In this document: piece after piece, positions 1 through 6,905 of the stretch | Layout of the letters: each line of letters opens with the position of its first letter | Numbering within the stretch: position 1 is the stretch's first letter | NCBI GenBank assembly: GCA_027625125.1 | Contig: JAQBXG010000030.1 | Location: 1 to 12,130 of the forward strand | DNA length: 12,130 nt | Reading direction: 5' to 3' | Source: Pseudomonadota bacterium | Lineage (GTDB): Bacteria; Pseudomonadota; Alphaproteobacteria; UBA2966; CAIVPW01 | Notes under the pieces: generated by a model | Databases searched by the model: none | What the model was told of the DNA's origin: nothing | What the model saw: only the letters and a program-made list of their open reading frames with translations | Position numbers and translations under genes: made by a program

Positions 1-27
1 GTTCCCTTCACACACATTGCGCCGTCC

Positions 28-2016
28 ATGACGGCCGGGAGTCGCGAAATCATGGAAGCCCCCAAATCCGGTGCAGCACAGACGGGCGCGACCGCCGCAA
101 GCGAGGCCGGACGCACGCTGGGGCCGGTCCCTGACCTTGAACGCCATTTGCCGCGCGAGTGGTGGAACGGACTATTTCGGGCCCTCTATCTCCGCACCGA
201 CGGCGACGTGGTCGAAAACGACGACAATACCCGCCTGGATATCGATGTCCTGATCGCAGCCGCCGGCTTGGCCAGTGACGACCGCATCCTGGACCTGTGC
301 TGCGGCCAGGGCCGCCACAGCCTCGAGTTGGCGCGCCGCGGATTTCGTCATGTTACCGGCCTCGACCGCTCCCGCTACCTCGTCCGCCTCGCCCGGCGCC
401 GGGCCAAGAAACAAGGCCTGGACGTGTCCTTCCGCGAAGGCGACGCCCGCAAGTTCCGCCTCGGCGACAGCAAGTTTGATTGCGTCACGATCCTTGGCAA
501 TTCGTTCGGCTATTTCGAGCGCGAGGAGGACGACCATCGCGTCCTTGCCTCGGTCAGCCGTGCTTTGCGCTCCGGCGGCACGCTGGTGATGGACCTGGCC
601 GACGGCGATTGGCTGCGCGAGCATTTCGAGCGCCGCTCGTGGGAGTGGATCGACCAGAACCAGTTCGTCTGCCGCGAGCGGTCGGTGTCGTCGGACGGAG
701 GCCGCCTGATCAGCCGGGAAGTCGTCGTCGACGCCGACAAGGGCGTTGTCGCCGACCAATTCTACGCAGAGCGGCTCTACAGCCGCGCGACGGTCGAACG
801 ACTGCTCGACAGCGCCGGATTCAATGGATTGCGATTCCACGACACCCCGTCGCCGCTTTCGGATCGCAATCAGGACCTGGGGATGTTGGCGCAGCGGATG
901 TACCTGACCTGCGCCGCGCCGAAAAAGGTGGCCACCTCGCCGAAGCGCAAGCGCGTTCGCGAAGTGACGGTGATCCTGGGGGATCCCCGTCTGCCCGACT
1001 CTGTCAAACTCGAAGGCCATTTCGGCGCCGATGATTTCGCCACGGTCAAGCGCCTCAAAGACGCACTCGCCGAGATCGAAGGCTATTCGTTCCGATACCT
1101 GGACAACCACGCGACCCTGCTCCACGACCTTCGCAAGGACCCGCCGGAACTCGTACTGAACCTGTGCGACGAGGGCTTCAACAACGACGCCTTCCTCGAA
1201 CTCTGCGTTCCGTCCTATCTGGACATGCTCGGGGTGCCGTACACCGGCGCCGGGCCATCCTGTCTCGGCATTTGTTACGACAAGAGTCTGGTCCGTGCGG
1301 TGGCCGACGGCGTCGACGTGCCGGTGCCGCGCGAGACATATCTGCACCCCGACGACCTGGCGGGAACGATTCCGTCGATCTTTCCCGCGCTGATCAAACC
1401 GGCGCAAGGCGACAGCTCGATCGGCATCACCCAGCACGCGGTCGTGCGGACGCCGGAACAAGCCGTCGCCTACGTTTCAGAATTGCGCCGGACCCTGCCC
1501 GGGAGGGCGGCGTTGGTGCAGGAGTTCCTGAGCGGGCCGGAGTACTCGGTCGCCGTCCTCGGCAATCCGGAATCCGGGTTTCATACCTATCCGGTGCTGG
1601 AGGTGGACTATGGCGGTCTGCCCCCCGGGCTTCCGCACATTCTTTCGTATGAATCGAAATGGCAGCCGGATTCGCCGTACTGGAGCGAGATTCGCTACAA
1701 TGAAACCAGCGCGTCCGAAGACACCTGCCGGATGATGATCGACTATTCGACGCGCCTGTTCTCGGTGCTGGGCTGCCGCGACTATGCCCGTTTTGATTTT
1801 CGCGAGGACAGCGACGGGCAAATCAAACTGCTTGAGGTCAACCCGAACCCCGGCTGGTGCTGGGACGGCAAACTCAATCTGATGGCCGGGTTCTCCGGAT
1901 TGCGATACGCCGACATGCTGCGGCAGATTCTGTCGGCGGCGCGAACGCGGCTTGAAGTCCGTCTGTCGCGCAGCTTTGCCGACCAGGCGGACGACCGCGC
2001 CGACGCGCAGTCCTAG
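28..2016 (+). CDS. Bifunctional protein: class I SAM methyltransferase fused to D-Ala-D-Ala-ligase-like ATP-grasp
   Basis: The reading frame encodes 662 residues and has two domains. Residues about 40-295 form a Rossmann-type SAM methyltransferase: motif I is DLCCGQGRHS at 89-98, the acidic end of strand 2 is D113 in GLD, D139 follows in GDA, and LGNSFGYF lies at 156-163. A basic linker (296-312) leads to an ATP-grasp ligase (313-662). That domain has NLCDEGFN at 378-385, PYTGAG with a following DK, KPAQGDSSIG at 457-466, QEF at 498-500, and Mg ligands D590 (ARFDF), E603 and N605 (LLEVNPNPG). A family match would predict ATP-dependent amide-bond formation plus methyl transfer; substrates are unknown. 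Both domains lack a signal peptide or membrane segment, so the protein is probably cytoplasmic. It stands alone on this strand, convergent with lpxB. ATG 28 is the longest visible start but has no Shine-Dalgarno. ATG 52 follows GGGAG and is equally likely. The frame is also open to the window edge, so the true start could lie upstream. Residue numbers count from ATG 28. Confidence 0.85.
   Translation: MTAGSREIMEAPKSGAAQTGATAASEAGRTLGPVPDLERHLPREWWNGLFRALYLRTDGDVVENDDNTRLDIDVLIAAAGLASDDRILDLCCGQGRHSLELARRGFRHVTGLDRSRYLVRLARRRAKKQGLDVSFREGDARKFRLGDSKFDCVTILGNSFGYFEREEDDHRVLASVSRALRSGGTLVMDLADGDWLREHFERRSWEWIDQNQFVCRERSVSSDGGRLISREVVVDADKGVVADQFYAERLYSRATVERLLDSAGFNGLRFHDTPSPLSDRNQDLGMLAQRMYLTCAAPKKVATSPKRKRVREVTVILGDPRLPDSVKLEGHFGADDFATVKRLKDALAEIEGYSFRYLDNHATLLHDLRKDPPELVLNLCDEGFNNDAFLELCVPSYLDMLGVPYTGAGPSCLGICYDKSLVRAVADGVDVPVPRETYLHPDDLAGTIPSIFPALIKPAQGDSSIGITQHAVVRTPEQAVAYVSELRRTLPGRAALVQEFLSGPEYSVAVLGNPESGFHTYPVLEVDYGGLPPGLPHILSYESKWQPDSPYWSEIRYNETSASEDTCRMMIDYSTRLFSVLGCRDYARFDFREDSDGQIKLLEVNPNPGWCWDGKLNLMAGFSGLRYADMLRQILSAARTRLEVRLSRSFADQADDRADAQS
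37..41 (+). promoter_or_regulatory. Possible Shine-Dalgarno (GGGAG) for the internal start at 52
   Basis: GGGAG lies 10 bases before the second in-frame ATG (52). No purine-rich site precedes the ATG at 28. If the site is used, the fusion protein would be 654 residues. The residues that would be lost are not part of either recognisable domain, so the domain content does not decide the start. Confidence 0.35.
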
Positions 2017-2017
2017 C

Positions 2018-3196
2018 CTAGATCGTCCGGCCCGCCTCCAGCGCCGTCAGCACGGCGCGGGCGGCGGCCTGGGCCGGCGATCCGCCGGGCGGGGTGATCG
2101 CCGCGATCGCCGTCGCCGCCGCGTCCGCCTGCGCCCGCCGCGCATCCGGATCGGTCAACAGCCGCAGTACCGCCGACTGCAACCTGGCCGGGGTGCAGGC
2201 GCCTTGCAACAGCTCCGGCACGACCGGCGGCTCGGACAGGATATTGACCAGATTGACGTGGCTCGCCCGGGCCAGGCGGGGGATGACCTGCCAGGTCACC
2301 GGATGCAATTTGTATGCGGTGACCATCGGCACCCGCGCCATCGCCAATTCCAATGCGACGGTACCCGATGCCGCCAGCGCCGCGTCCGCGGCAGCGAACG
2401 CATCAGCCTTTTCGTCCCCGCCCCGGACGACCACAACCGGCACGCCCCACGACACCGTCGCCCTGGCTACCTGGTCGGCCACGCCCGCCACCACCGGCGT
2501 CACCACATGCAGACGTTCGACGTCGAAGGCCAAGCGGCGCACGGTCTCGCCGAACAGCGCCAGCAGGCGGTCGGTCTCACTTCGGCGGCTGCCCGGCAGG
2601 ACCGCGACCACCTTTGCGTTGGCCGGAATTCCGTGGCGGGCACGAAACGCCGCCCCGGCTCCGGCGGCGCGTTCGACCACCGGGTGGCCGACAAACGTAC
2701 ACGGCAGGCCGACGGCCTCGAAGAGCGGCGGTTCGAACGGAAGCAATGCCAGTACATGGTCGACGAATGCCGCCATCTCCTCTGCCCGCCGCGGCCGCCA
2801 TGCCCAGACCTGCGGCGCGACGTAATGAATTACCGGCGCCGACTGGCCTCGCAGCCGCCGCGCCAGCCGCAGGTTGAACCCCGGCGAATCAATCGTGACG
2901 ATGGCGTCCGGACCGACCGACAGCGCATGCAGTTCCGTTTCGCGAAGGCGGCGGCGAAGCTGCAGCACCCGCGGCAGCACCTCGGCCAAGCCCATCAGGC
3001 TCAACTCCTCCATCGGAAACAGCGATTTCAGCCCCGCCGCCTGCATCGCCGCGCCGCCGACGCCGGATACGCGCAGGCCCTGCGGTACGATGGCGTCGAG
3101 CGCGCCGATCAGGGCCGCGCCCAGCGCGTCGCCCGAAGGCTCGCCCGCCACCACCATGACGTGGATCGCCCGCGCCCCCCGCGCAGGTCGATTCAC
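2018..3196 (-). CDS. lpxB: Lipid-A-disaccharide synthase LpxB
   Basis: LpxB is a family GT19 glycosyltransferase. It joins 2,3-diacylglucosamine-1-phosphate (lipid X) to UDP-2,3-diacylglucosamine, forming the lipid A disaccharide at the inner face of the cytoplasmic membrane. With the GTG start it is 392 residues, close to the E. coli length of 382. The sequence shows VVAGEPSGDALGA at about 15-27, then YVAPQVWAWRPRRAEEM, LLPFEPPLFEAVGLP, FVGHPVVE, VLPGSRRSE and AASGTVALELA, all typical of LpxB. The frame is open as far as 3442, but that extension overlaps lpxI and is arginine/glycine-rich shadow. GTG 3196 overlaps the lpxI stop as GTGA, has GGGAG 8 bases upstream, and keeps the first beta strand (IHVMVVAG). 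The next ATG (3157) would cut that strand. It is the last gene of the train, and its TAG ends one base from the stop of the convergent gene. Confidence 0.96.
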   Translation of the reverse strand: MNRPARGARAIHVMVVAGEPSGDALGAALIGALDAIVPQGLRVSGVGGAAMQAAGLKSLFPMEELSLMGLAEVLPRVLQLRRRLRETELHALSVGPDAIVTIDSPGFNLRLARRLRGQSAPVIHYVAPQVWAWRPRRAEEMAAFVDHVLALLPFEPPLFEAVGLPCTFVGHPVVERAAGAGAAFRARHGIPANAKVVAVLPGSRRSETDRLLALFGETVRRLAFDVERLHVVTPVVAGVADQVARATVSWGVPVVVVRGGDEKADAFAAADAALAASGTVALELAMARVPMVTAYKLHPVTWQVIPRLARASHVNLVNILSEPPVVPELLQGACTPARLQSAVLRLLTDPDARRAQADAAATAIAAITPPGGSPAQAAARAVLTALEAGRTI

Positions 3197-4035
3197 CGGC
3201 GCGGCTCCCACTCCCGCGGTTCGGCGCCGTAGACAAAAATATTCAGGCTGTCCGCCACGCTGCGCAGTTCCGCGCGATCCAGCACCAAAGATGCCTGCGC
3301 CTCGACCGCGATGCCGTTCAGGCCGGCCGCCGCCGCCGCCGCCGCCGTGCGTACGCCGATCGCGGGCAAGTCGGCCCGCCGATCCTGGCCCGGCTTCGGA
3401 CGTTTGACCAACACGCCGCCTTGGCCGCCGACCGCGGCGCATTGCTCCAGCAGCGCATCGGTGCCGGCCGCGCCCTCCGTGCCGATGACGACGCCGTCGC
3501 GGGCCACCGCCGCCTGGCCGGCATCGGCGGTGCCAATTGCGAACGCCGCAGCGGCGGCGGCATGGATGTCCCGCCAGTCGGCGGCATTCGGTTGCCGCGC
3601 CCCCAGCGCCCCCGGCGCCGCAAGCAGATCGGACAGGATGTCGTCGGCGCCGACGACCCGGAATCCTTCGGATTCCAGCTCCGCGGCGATCACGCGAAGG
3701 ATTCCATCATCCCCTTTGGCCGCCGCCAATCGCGGGATCAGCGCCGCCCCACGCAGGTCCGGGGTCAGCGCCGACCACGACGGCCGGCGCATTGCCCCGG
3801 CCATGACGACGGAATCGCAACCGTTATCGCGGAGCAACCGGATCGCCTCGCCGACTTTGCCCAATCCGATTCGCGCGTGGTCCGTACCCGACACGCTGTC
3901 GTCGTCCGTGATCCCGTCGAACGCCAGGACGAATACCTCGCCGCCCCGATCCCGCCAGGCGCCGGCCAGAAGCCGCGGCAGCGCACCGCCGCCGGCCAGG
4001 ACGCCAAGCTTCCCGAAGAATGCCTCAGGGGGCAC
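3193..4035 (-). CDS. lpxI: UDP-2,3-diacylglucosamine pyrophosphatase LpxI
   Basis: LpxI hydrolyses UDP-2,3-diacylglucosamine to 2,3-diacylglucosamine-1-phosphate (lipid X) and UMP, the step before LpxB. It is the alphaproteobacterial replacement for LpxH and is unrelated to it (LpxI_N/LpxI_C, formerly DUF1009). The 280 residues open with KLGVLAGGGALPRLLA, the conserved N-terminal strand and loop. Later come GAMRRPS, DDGILRVIAAELESEGF and, in the C-terminal half, VKRPKPGQDRRADLPAIGVR. D222 in DLPAIG is my best candidate for the catalytically important aspartate described in Caulobacter LpxI (Asp225); this is inferred from position and motif, not from an alignment. The start is GTG 4035, overlapping lpxA by 11 bases, with no strong Shine-Dalgarno, so coupling to lpxA translation is likely. 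A run of seven alanines (VRT then A7) is encoded by a GCG-type triplet repeat. Confidence 0.94.
   Translation of the reverse strand: MPPEAFFGKLGVLAGGGALPRLLAGAWRDRGGEVFVLAFDGITDDDSVSGTDHARIGLGKVGEAIRLLRDNGCDSVVMAGAMRRPSWSALTPDLRGAALIPRLAAAKGDDGILRVIAAELESEGFRVVGADDILSDLLAAPGALGARQPNAADWRDIHAAAAAAFAIGTADAGQAAVARDGVVIGTEGAAGTDALLEQCAAVGGQGGVLVKRPKPGQDRRADLPAIGVRTAAAAAAAGLNGIAVEAQASLVLDRAELRSVADSLNIFVYGAEPREWEPRR
3205..3209 (-). promoter_or_regulatory. Shine-Dalgarno GGGAG of lpxB
   Basis: Read on the minus strand, GGGAG lies 8 bases before GTG 3196, inside the last codons of lpxI. With the GTGA stop/start overlap, it supports the short lpxB start over the longer open frame. Confidence 0.6.
3326..3346. 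repeat. (GCC)7 trinucleotide run inside lpxI
   Basis: Seven uninterrupted GCC triplets on the plus strand encode a seven-alanine run in the C-terminal domain of LpxI, just after VRT. A change of copy number would alter the alanine count without shifting the frame. Confidence 0.85.
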
Positions 4036-4828
4036 GATCCGCGCTGGGTTGAGTCAGCGAACGTGGTGAATCGGTGCGCACGAACCGCACGAGTTCCTGC
4101 ACCGCCGGATGATCGCGGAACAGTTCGTCGACATCGTCCAGTCGTTCCTGGAACGTGCCCTCTTGCCCGAACAGCAATCGATAGGCTTTTTGCAGATCGT
4201 GGATTTCGTCGCGGGCGAAGCCGCGCCGCTTCAATCCGACCAGATTGAGGCCGGCGAGATGGGCGCGTTCCCCCAGGACCAATCCGTACGGAATCACGTC
4301 TGACTCCACCGCCGACATGCCGCCCACCATCGCGTGCGCGCCGACCCGCACGAACTGGTGCACGCCCGACAGGCCGCCAATGATCGCGTGGTCGCCGATG
4401 ATCACGTGACCGCCCAGGGTTGCGTTGTTCACCAGAATGACGTGATGGCCGATCTGGCAATCGTGGGCGACGTGGGCGCCGACCATCAGCAGGCAGTCGT
4501 CGCCGATCCGCGTCACCATGCCGCCGCCCCGGGTTCCCGGGTGTATCGTCACATGCTCGCGAATGCGGCAACCCGCGCCGATCTCGACCCGCGACGGTTC
4601 GCCGCTGTATTTCAGGTCCTGCGGCACGTGCCCCAGAACCGCAAACGGAAACACCGTGCATCCGGGACCGATACGCGTGTCGCCGGCCACCACGACATGG
4701 GAATGGAGCACGCAACCGTCGCCAATGTCGGCCCCGACGCCGACCATGCAAAACGGTCCGATTTCGGCGCCGTCGCCGATCTTCGCCCCGTCCTCGATGA
4801 TCGCAGTGGGATGAACTCGCGCGGTCAC
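4025..4828 (-). CDS. lpxA: UDP-N-acetylglucosamine O-acyltransferase LpxA
   Basis: LpxA catalyses the first step of lipid A synthesis, moving a beta-hydroxyacyl chain from ACP to the 3-OH of UDP-GlcNAc in the cytoplasm. The 267 residues (E. coli 262) show left-handed beta-helix hexapeptide repeats from about residue 5 to 190, starting with VHPTAIIEDGAKIGDGAEIG. GHVPQDLKY (66-74) and IREHVTIHPGT (89-99) are family hallmarks. AHVAHDC places H122 at the position of catalytic H125 in E. coli, and VHQF holds H157 (E. coli H160). Gly170 sits at the E. coli Gly173 acyl-length position. The helical C-terminus includes LKRRGFARDEIHDLQKAYR. GTG 4828 overlaps the fabZ stop as GTGA, with only a weak Shine-Dalgarno, which suggests coupled translation. 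Confidence 0.97.
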   Translation of the reverse strand: MTARVHPTAIIEDGAKIGDGAEIGPFCMVGVGADIGDGCVLHSHVVVAGDTRIGPGCTVFPFAVLGHVPQDLKYSGEPSRVEIGAGCRIREHVTIHPGTRGGGMVTRIGDDCLLMVGAHVAHDCQIGHHVILVNNATLGGHVIIGDHAIIGGLSGVHQFVRVGAHAMVGGMSAVESDVIPYGLVLGERAHLAGLNLVGLKRRGFARDEIHDLQKAYRLLFGQEGTFQERLDDVDELFRDHPAVQELVRFVRTDSPRSLTQPSADRAP

Positions 4829-5295
4829 GGCGTCTCGTCCGCGACCATCGCGGTAAACGTCGATTCGGCGACGACGGCGCCCGCTACTTCACACGTGCCG
4901 TCAAACTTCCAGACGTTGCCGCGGCGTCGGACCTTGCGGACCGGAATGCGCAATGAATCGCCGGGCACCACCGGCACGCGGAAACGGGCGTTGTCGATCG
5001 ACATGAAATAGACCAGCTTGCCGTCCGCCTCCATCCGCTCGCTGCGGGCAACCAGGATTGCGGCGGTTTGCGCCATCGCCTCCACCAGCATCACGCCGGG
5101 CATGATCGGCCGCTCGGGAAAGTGGCCCGGAAAATGCGGCTCGTTCGCCGTCACGTTCTTTATGCCGACGGCCCTTTCGTCCGGCGAGATCTCCACTACC
5201 CGGTCGATCATCAGCATCGGATAGCGGTGCGGCAGAATTCGCATGATCTCGCGAATCCCGACGTCGTCACTCGCGTCAGCTGCATTCTCCGTCAT
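4825..5295 (-). CDS. fabZ: 3-hydroxyacyl-ACP dehydratase FabZ
   Basis: FabZ dehydrates beta-hydroxyacyl-ACP to trans-2-enoyl-ACP in fatty acid elongation. It uses the same beta-hydroxyacyl-ACP pool as LpxA and LpxD, which explains its place between them. The protein is 156 residues (E. coli 151) with a single hot-dog fold. ILPHRYPMLMIDRV (20-33) is the N-terminal signature. EPHFPGHFPERP gives catalytic H58, and MPGVMLVEAMAQ gives E72. The frame is open up to 5613, but that part is shadow of lpxD. ATG 5295 overlaps the lpxD stop as ATGA and has a strong GGAGAGG 4 bases upstream. A short acidic N-terminal extension (MTENAADASDD) precedes the conserved domain. Confidence 0.97.
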   Translation of the reverse strand: MTENAADASDDVGIREIMRILPHRYPMLMIDRVVEISPDERAVGIKNVTANEPHFPGHFPERPIMPGVMLVEAMAQTAAILVARSERMEADGKLVYFMSIDNARFRVPVVPGDSLRIPVRKVRRRGNVWKFDGTCEVAGAVVAESTFTAMVADETP

Positions 5296-6326
5296 CCCGC
5301 CTCTCCATTTCCATCTTTGCCGCCTCTCGCCAGCCTTCGAACCGACGCCGTTTGTCGATGCCAGTCGCGGATGGGCTGGGCCGGATAGCCGCCGACCGTA
5401 CCGCCGTCGGAGACATCGCGAATGACGCCGCTGCCGGCGGCGATATTGACGCCGTCGCCGATGTTCAGATGGCCGGCCACACCAGCCTGGCCACCCATCC
5501 GAACGTAGTCGCCCAGAACCGAACTGCCGGCGATGCCGACTTGCCCCGCCAGAATACACCCCCGCCCCAGCCGCACGTTGTGGGCCAGATGCACCTGGTT
5601 GTCGATGTGGCAACCGGCGCCGATCTCCGTGTCGCCCGACGCGCCGCGATCGATCGTGCAGTTCGCCCCCAAAACCGCGCCGTCGCCGATGCTAACCCGT
5701 CCCAGCTGCGGCACCGGCAGAAACTCCGGCGGCTCCGGCACAAACCCGAATCCCGCCTGGCCGATGCGGCAGCCCGGGCCGATCCGAACGCGCTCGCCGA
5801 TGACGGCGTGGCTGATCGTCGCGCCGGCATCGATCCGGCACGACCGGCCCAGACTCACCCCGGCGCGGATCACCGTATTCGCGCCGATGACGCAGTCAGC
5901 GCCCAGTTCCGCCCCGGCCTCGATCACCGCCCCGGCTTCGACCGCACATCCCGGCCCCAGGCGGGCGGCAGCGTCCACATGGGCCGCCGCAGAAATGCCC
6001 GCAGGTTGCGCCGCAGGCGGAAACAGCGCACCGGCGGCGACTGCATAGGCCCTCACCGGTTGCGCGGATATCAGCAGCACCGCGCCTGCGGGGGCAATCG
6101 CCGCATGTTCGGGGCGCGCGCAGATCGCGCCGGCATCGCTGGCGGCGAATGCGTCGCGATATGCGGGGTTATCAAAGAACGCTAGATCCGCCGGCCCCGC
6201 CGTGTGCAACGGCGCAACGCCGGTCAACACACGGTCGCCGTCCCCGGCGACATCCGCGCCGGCGACCGCGGCCAGTTCGGCGGCGGTGTGCGGCACCACG
6301 GCGGCAAAAAACCGCGCATCAATCAT
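5292..6326 (-). CDS. lpxD: UDP-3-O-acylglucosamine N-acyltransferase LpxD
   Basis: LpxD adds the N-linked beta-hydroxyacyl chain from ACP to UDP-3-O-acyl-glucosamine, the third step of lipid A synthesis. It has 344 residues (E. coli 341). The N-terminal uridine-binding domain (about 1-100) includes PADLAFFDNPAY. A long left-handed beta-helix of hexapeptide repeats runs from about 105 to 310. GQAGFGFVPEPPEFLPVPQ is the family's GFGF insertion, TIDRGASGDTEIG follows, and VHLAHNV contains H249, matching catalytic H239 of E. coli. The tail contains GGYPAQPIRDWHRQ and ends in a glycine- and charge-rich stretch. ATG 6326 lies 7 bases after the ompH stop, with GGAG/GAGG upstream. It overlaps fabZ by 4 bases. 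Confidence 0.97.
   Translation of the reverse strand: MIDARFFAAVVPHTAAELAAVAGADVAGDGDRVLTGVAPLHTAGPADLAFFDNPAYRDAFAASDAGAICARPEHAAIAPAGAVLLISAQPVRAYAVAAGALFPPAAQPAGISAAAHVDAAARLGPGCAVEAGAVIEAGAELGADCVIGANTVIRAGVSLGRSCRIDAGATISHAVIGERVRIGPGCRIGQAGFGFVPEPPEFLPVPQLGRVSIGDGAVLGANCTIDRGASGDTEIGAGCHIDNQVHLAHNVRLGRGCILAGQVGIAGSSVLGDYVRMGGQAGVAGHLNIGDGVNIAAGSGVIRDVSDGGTVGGYPAQPIRDWHRQTASVRRLARGGKDGNGEAG
5300..5306 (-). promoter_or_regulatory. Shine-Dalgarno GGAGAGG of fabZ
   Basis: Read on the minus strand, GGAGAGG lies 4 bases before ATG 5295, within the end of lpxD. It is the strongest purine stretch near any start in the train and fixes the fabZ start against the longer open frame. Confidence 0.7.
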
Positions 6327-6333
6327 CCAGCCT

Positions 6334-6882
6334 CTACTCCGGAGTCGGCACGTTGACGTTCGGCAGTCGTTCGTTCAACGCCGCCACGACATCATTGGTT
6401 ATGTCGAGATTCCTTGCGGCGAACACCAGATCGTCCTTTTCAAGGATGATGTTGAACCCTCGCTGTTCCGCCATCTCGACGATCAATACGAACACGGCGT
6501 CCCGCACCACGCTCATCGCGGTGTTGAAGGCCCTGTCGATCTGGCGGTTGCGTTCCTCCACCAGCCGCTGCACATAATCGACCCGGTCCTCGAATTCCCG
6601 CCGCCGCTGCGCAAAGACCTCGGCGGCCAGAATTGCCTGCTGCCGCTGCAACTCCTGTTCCTCCGCGCGCAATTGGTCCTCAAGCGCGGCGATTTCCGCC
6701 GAATACACATCGCGGATCGCCTCGACCTGGGTGCGGATGCCATGTGAAGCCTGCGCATTGGCGATCACGAACTGGGAATCGAGCACGGCAACGACCGCAG
6801 CGGGCAGCCGCCCGTCCTGCGCCTGCGCCAGTGCGGGAACGGCAAGCAACGAAAGTACGACCAGCACGTTGCGAAAGAGCAT
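6334..6882 (-). CDS. ompH: Periplasmic chaperone OmpH/Skp family
   Basis: Skp-like proteins are trimeric periplasmic holdases that carry unfolded outer-membrane proteins to the BAM complex. From ATG 6882 the protein is 182 residues. It begins with a clear signal peptide: MLFRN, a hydrophobic core VLVVLSLLAV, then PALAQA, with cleavage likely after residue 19 or 21. The mature part has a beta strand (AVVAVLDSQFVIANAQA) like the usual start of the Skp body. A long charged, glutamine-rich helical region (about 60-130, AALEDQLRAEEQELQRQQ onwards) fits the coiled-coil tentacles. The closing GFNIILEKDDLVFAARNLDIT is typical of OmpH. The frame extends to 6975, but that part overlaps bamA and puts the signal peptide internally. 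GGGGA sits 7 bases before the ATG. GTG 6885 is an alternative start. The context after bamA is the classical one. Confidence 0.92.
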   Translation of the reverse strand: MLFRNVLVVLSLLAVPALAQAQDGRLPAAVVAVLDSQFVIANAQASHGIRTQVEAIRDVYSAEIAALEDQLRAEEQELQRQQAILAAEVFAQRRREFEDRVDYVQRLVEERNRQIDRAFNTAMSVVRDAVFVLIVEMAEQRGFNIILEKDDLVFAARNLDITNDVVAALNERLPNVNVPTPE

Positions 6883-6889
6883 CACATGT

Positions 6890-6894
6890 TCCCC
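6890..6894 (-). promoter_or_regulatory. Shine-Dalgarno GGGGA of ompH
   Basis: Read on the minus strand, GGGGA lies 7 bases before ATG 6882, in the 23-base gap after bamA. It places the start directly at the signal peptide and argues against the longer frame beginning at 6975. Confidence 0.6.
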
Positions 6895-6905
6895 GTGGTT
6901 TGAAT

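Noticed and set aside
172..1461. A 429-codon open frame on the minus strand under the fusion gene
   Set aside because: It is antisense to the methyltransferase and ligase motifs and shows no domain. Its valine/arginine/alanine-rich composition is the usual GC shadow.
2041..2058. GCGCCG-TCAGCA-CGGCGC hairpin near the convergent junction as a terminator
   Set aside because: The six-pair stem is real but no T-run follows on either strand, and it lies inside the lpxB coding region. Short GC hairpins are frequent at this base composition.
1952..3232. A 426-codon plus-strand open frame across the junction and lpxB
   Set aside because: It is an Arg/Gln/His-rich translation with no motif, antisense to LpxB.
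3197..3442. N-terminal extension of LpxB
   Set aside because: It overlaps the end of lpxI, is arginine/glycine-rich, and would place the first LpxB motif far from the N-terminus. GTG 3196 has a ribosome site and a GTGA overlap.
5296..5613. N-terminal extension of FabZ
   Set aside because: It lies fully inside lpxD and has no FabZ-like content. ATG 5295 has a strong ribosome site.
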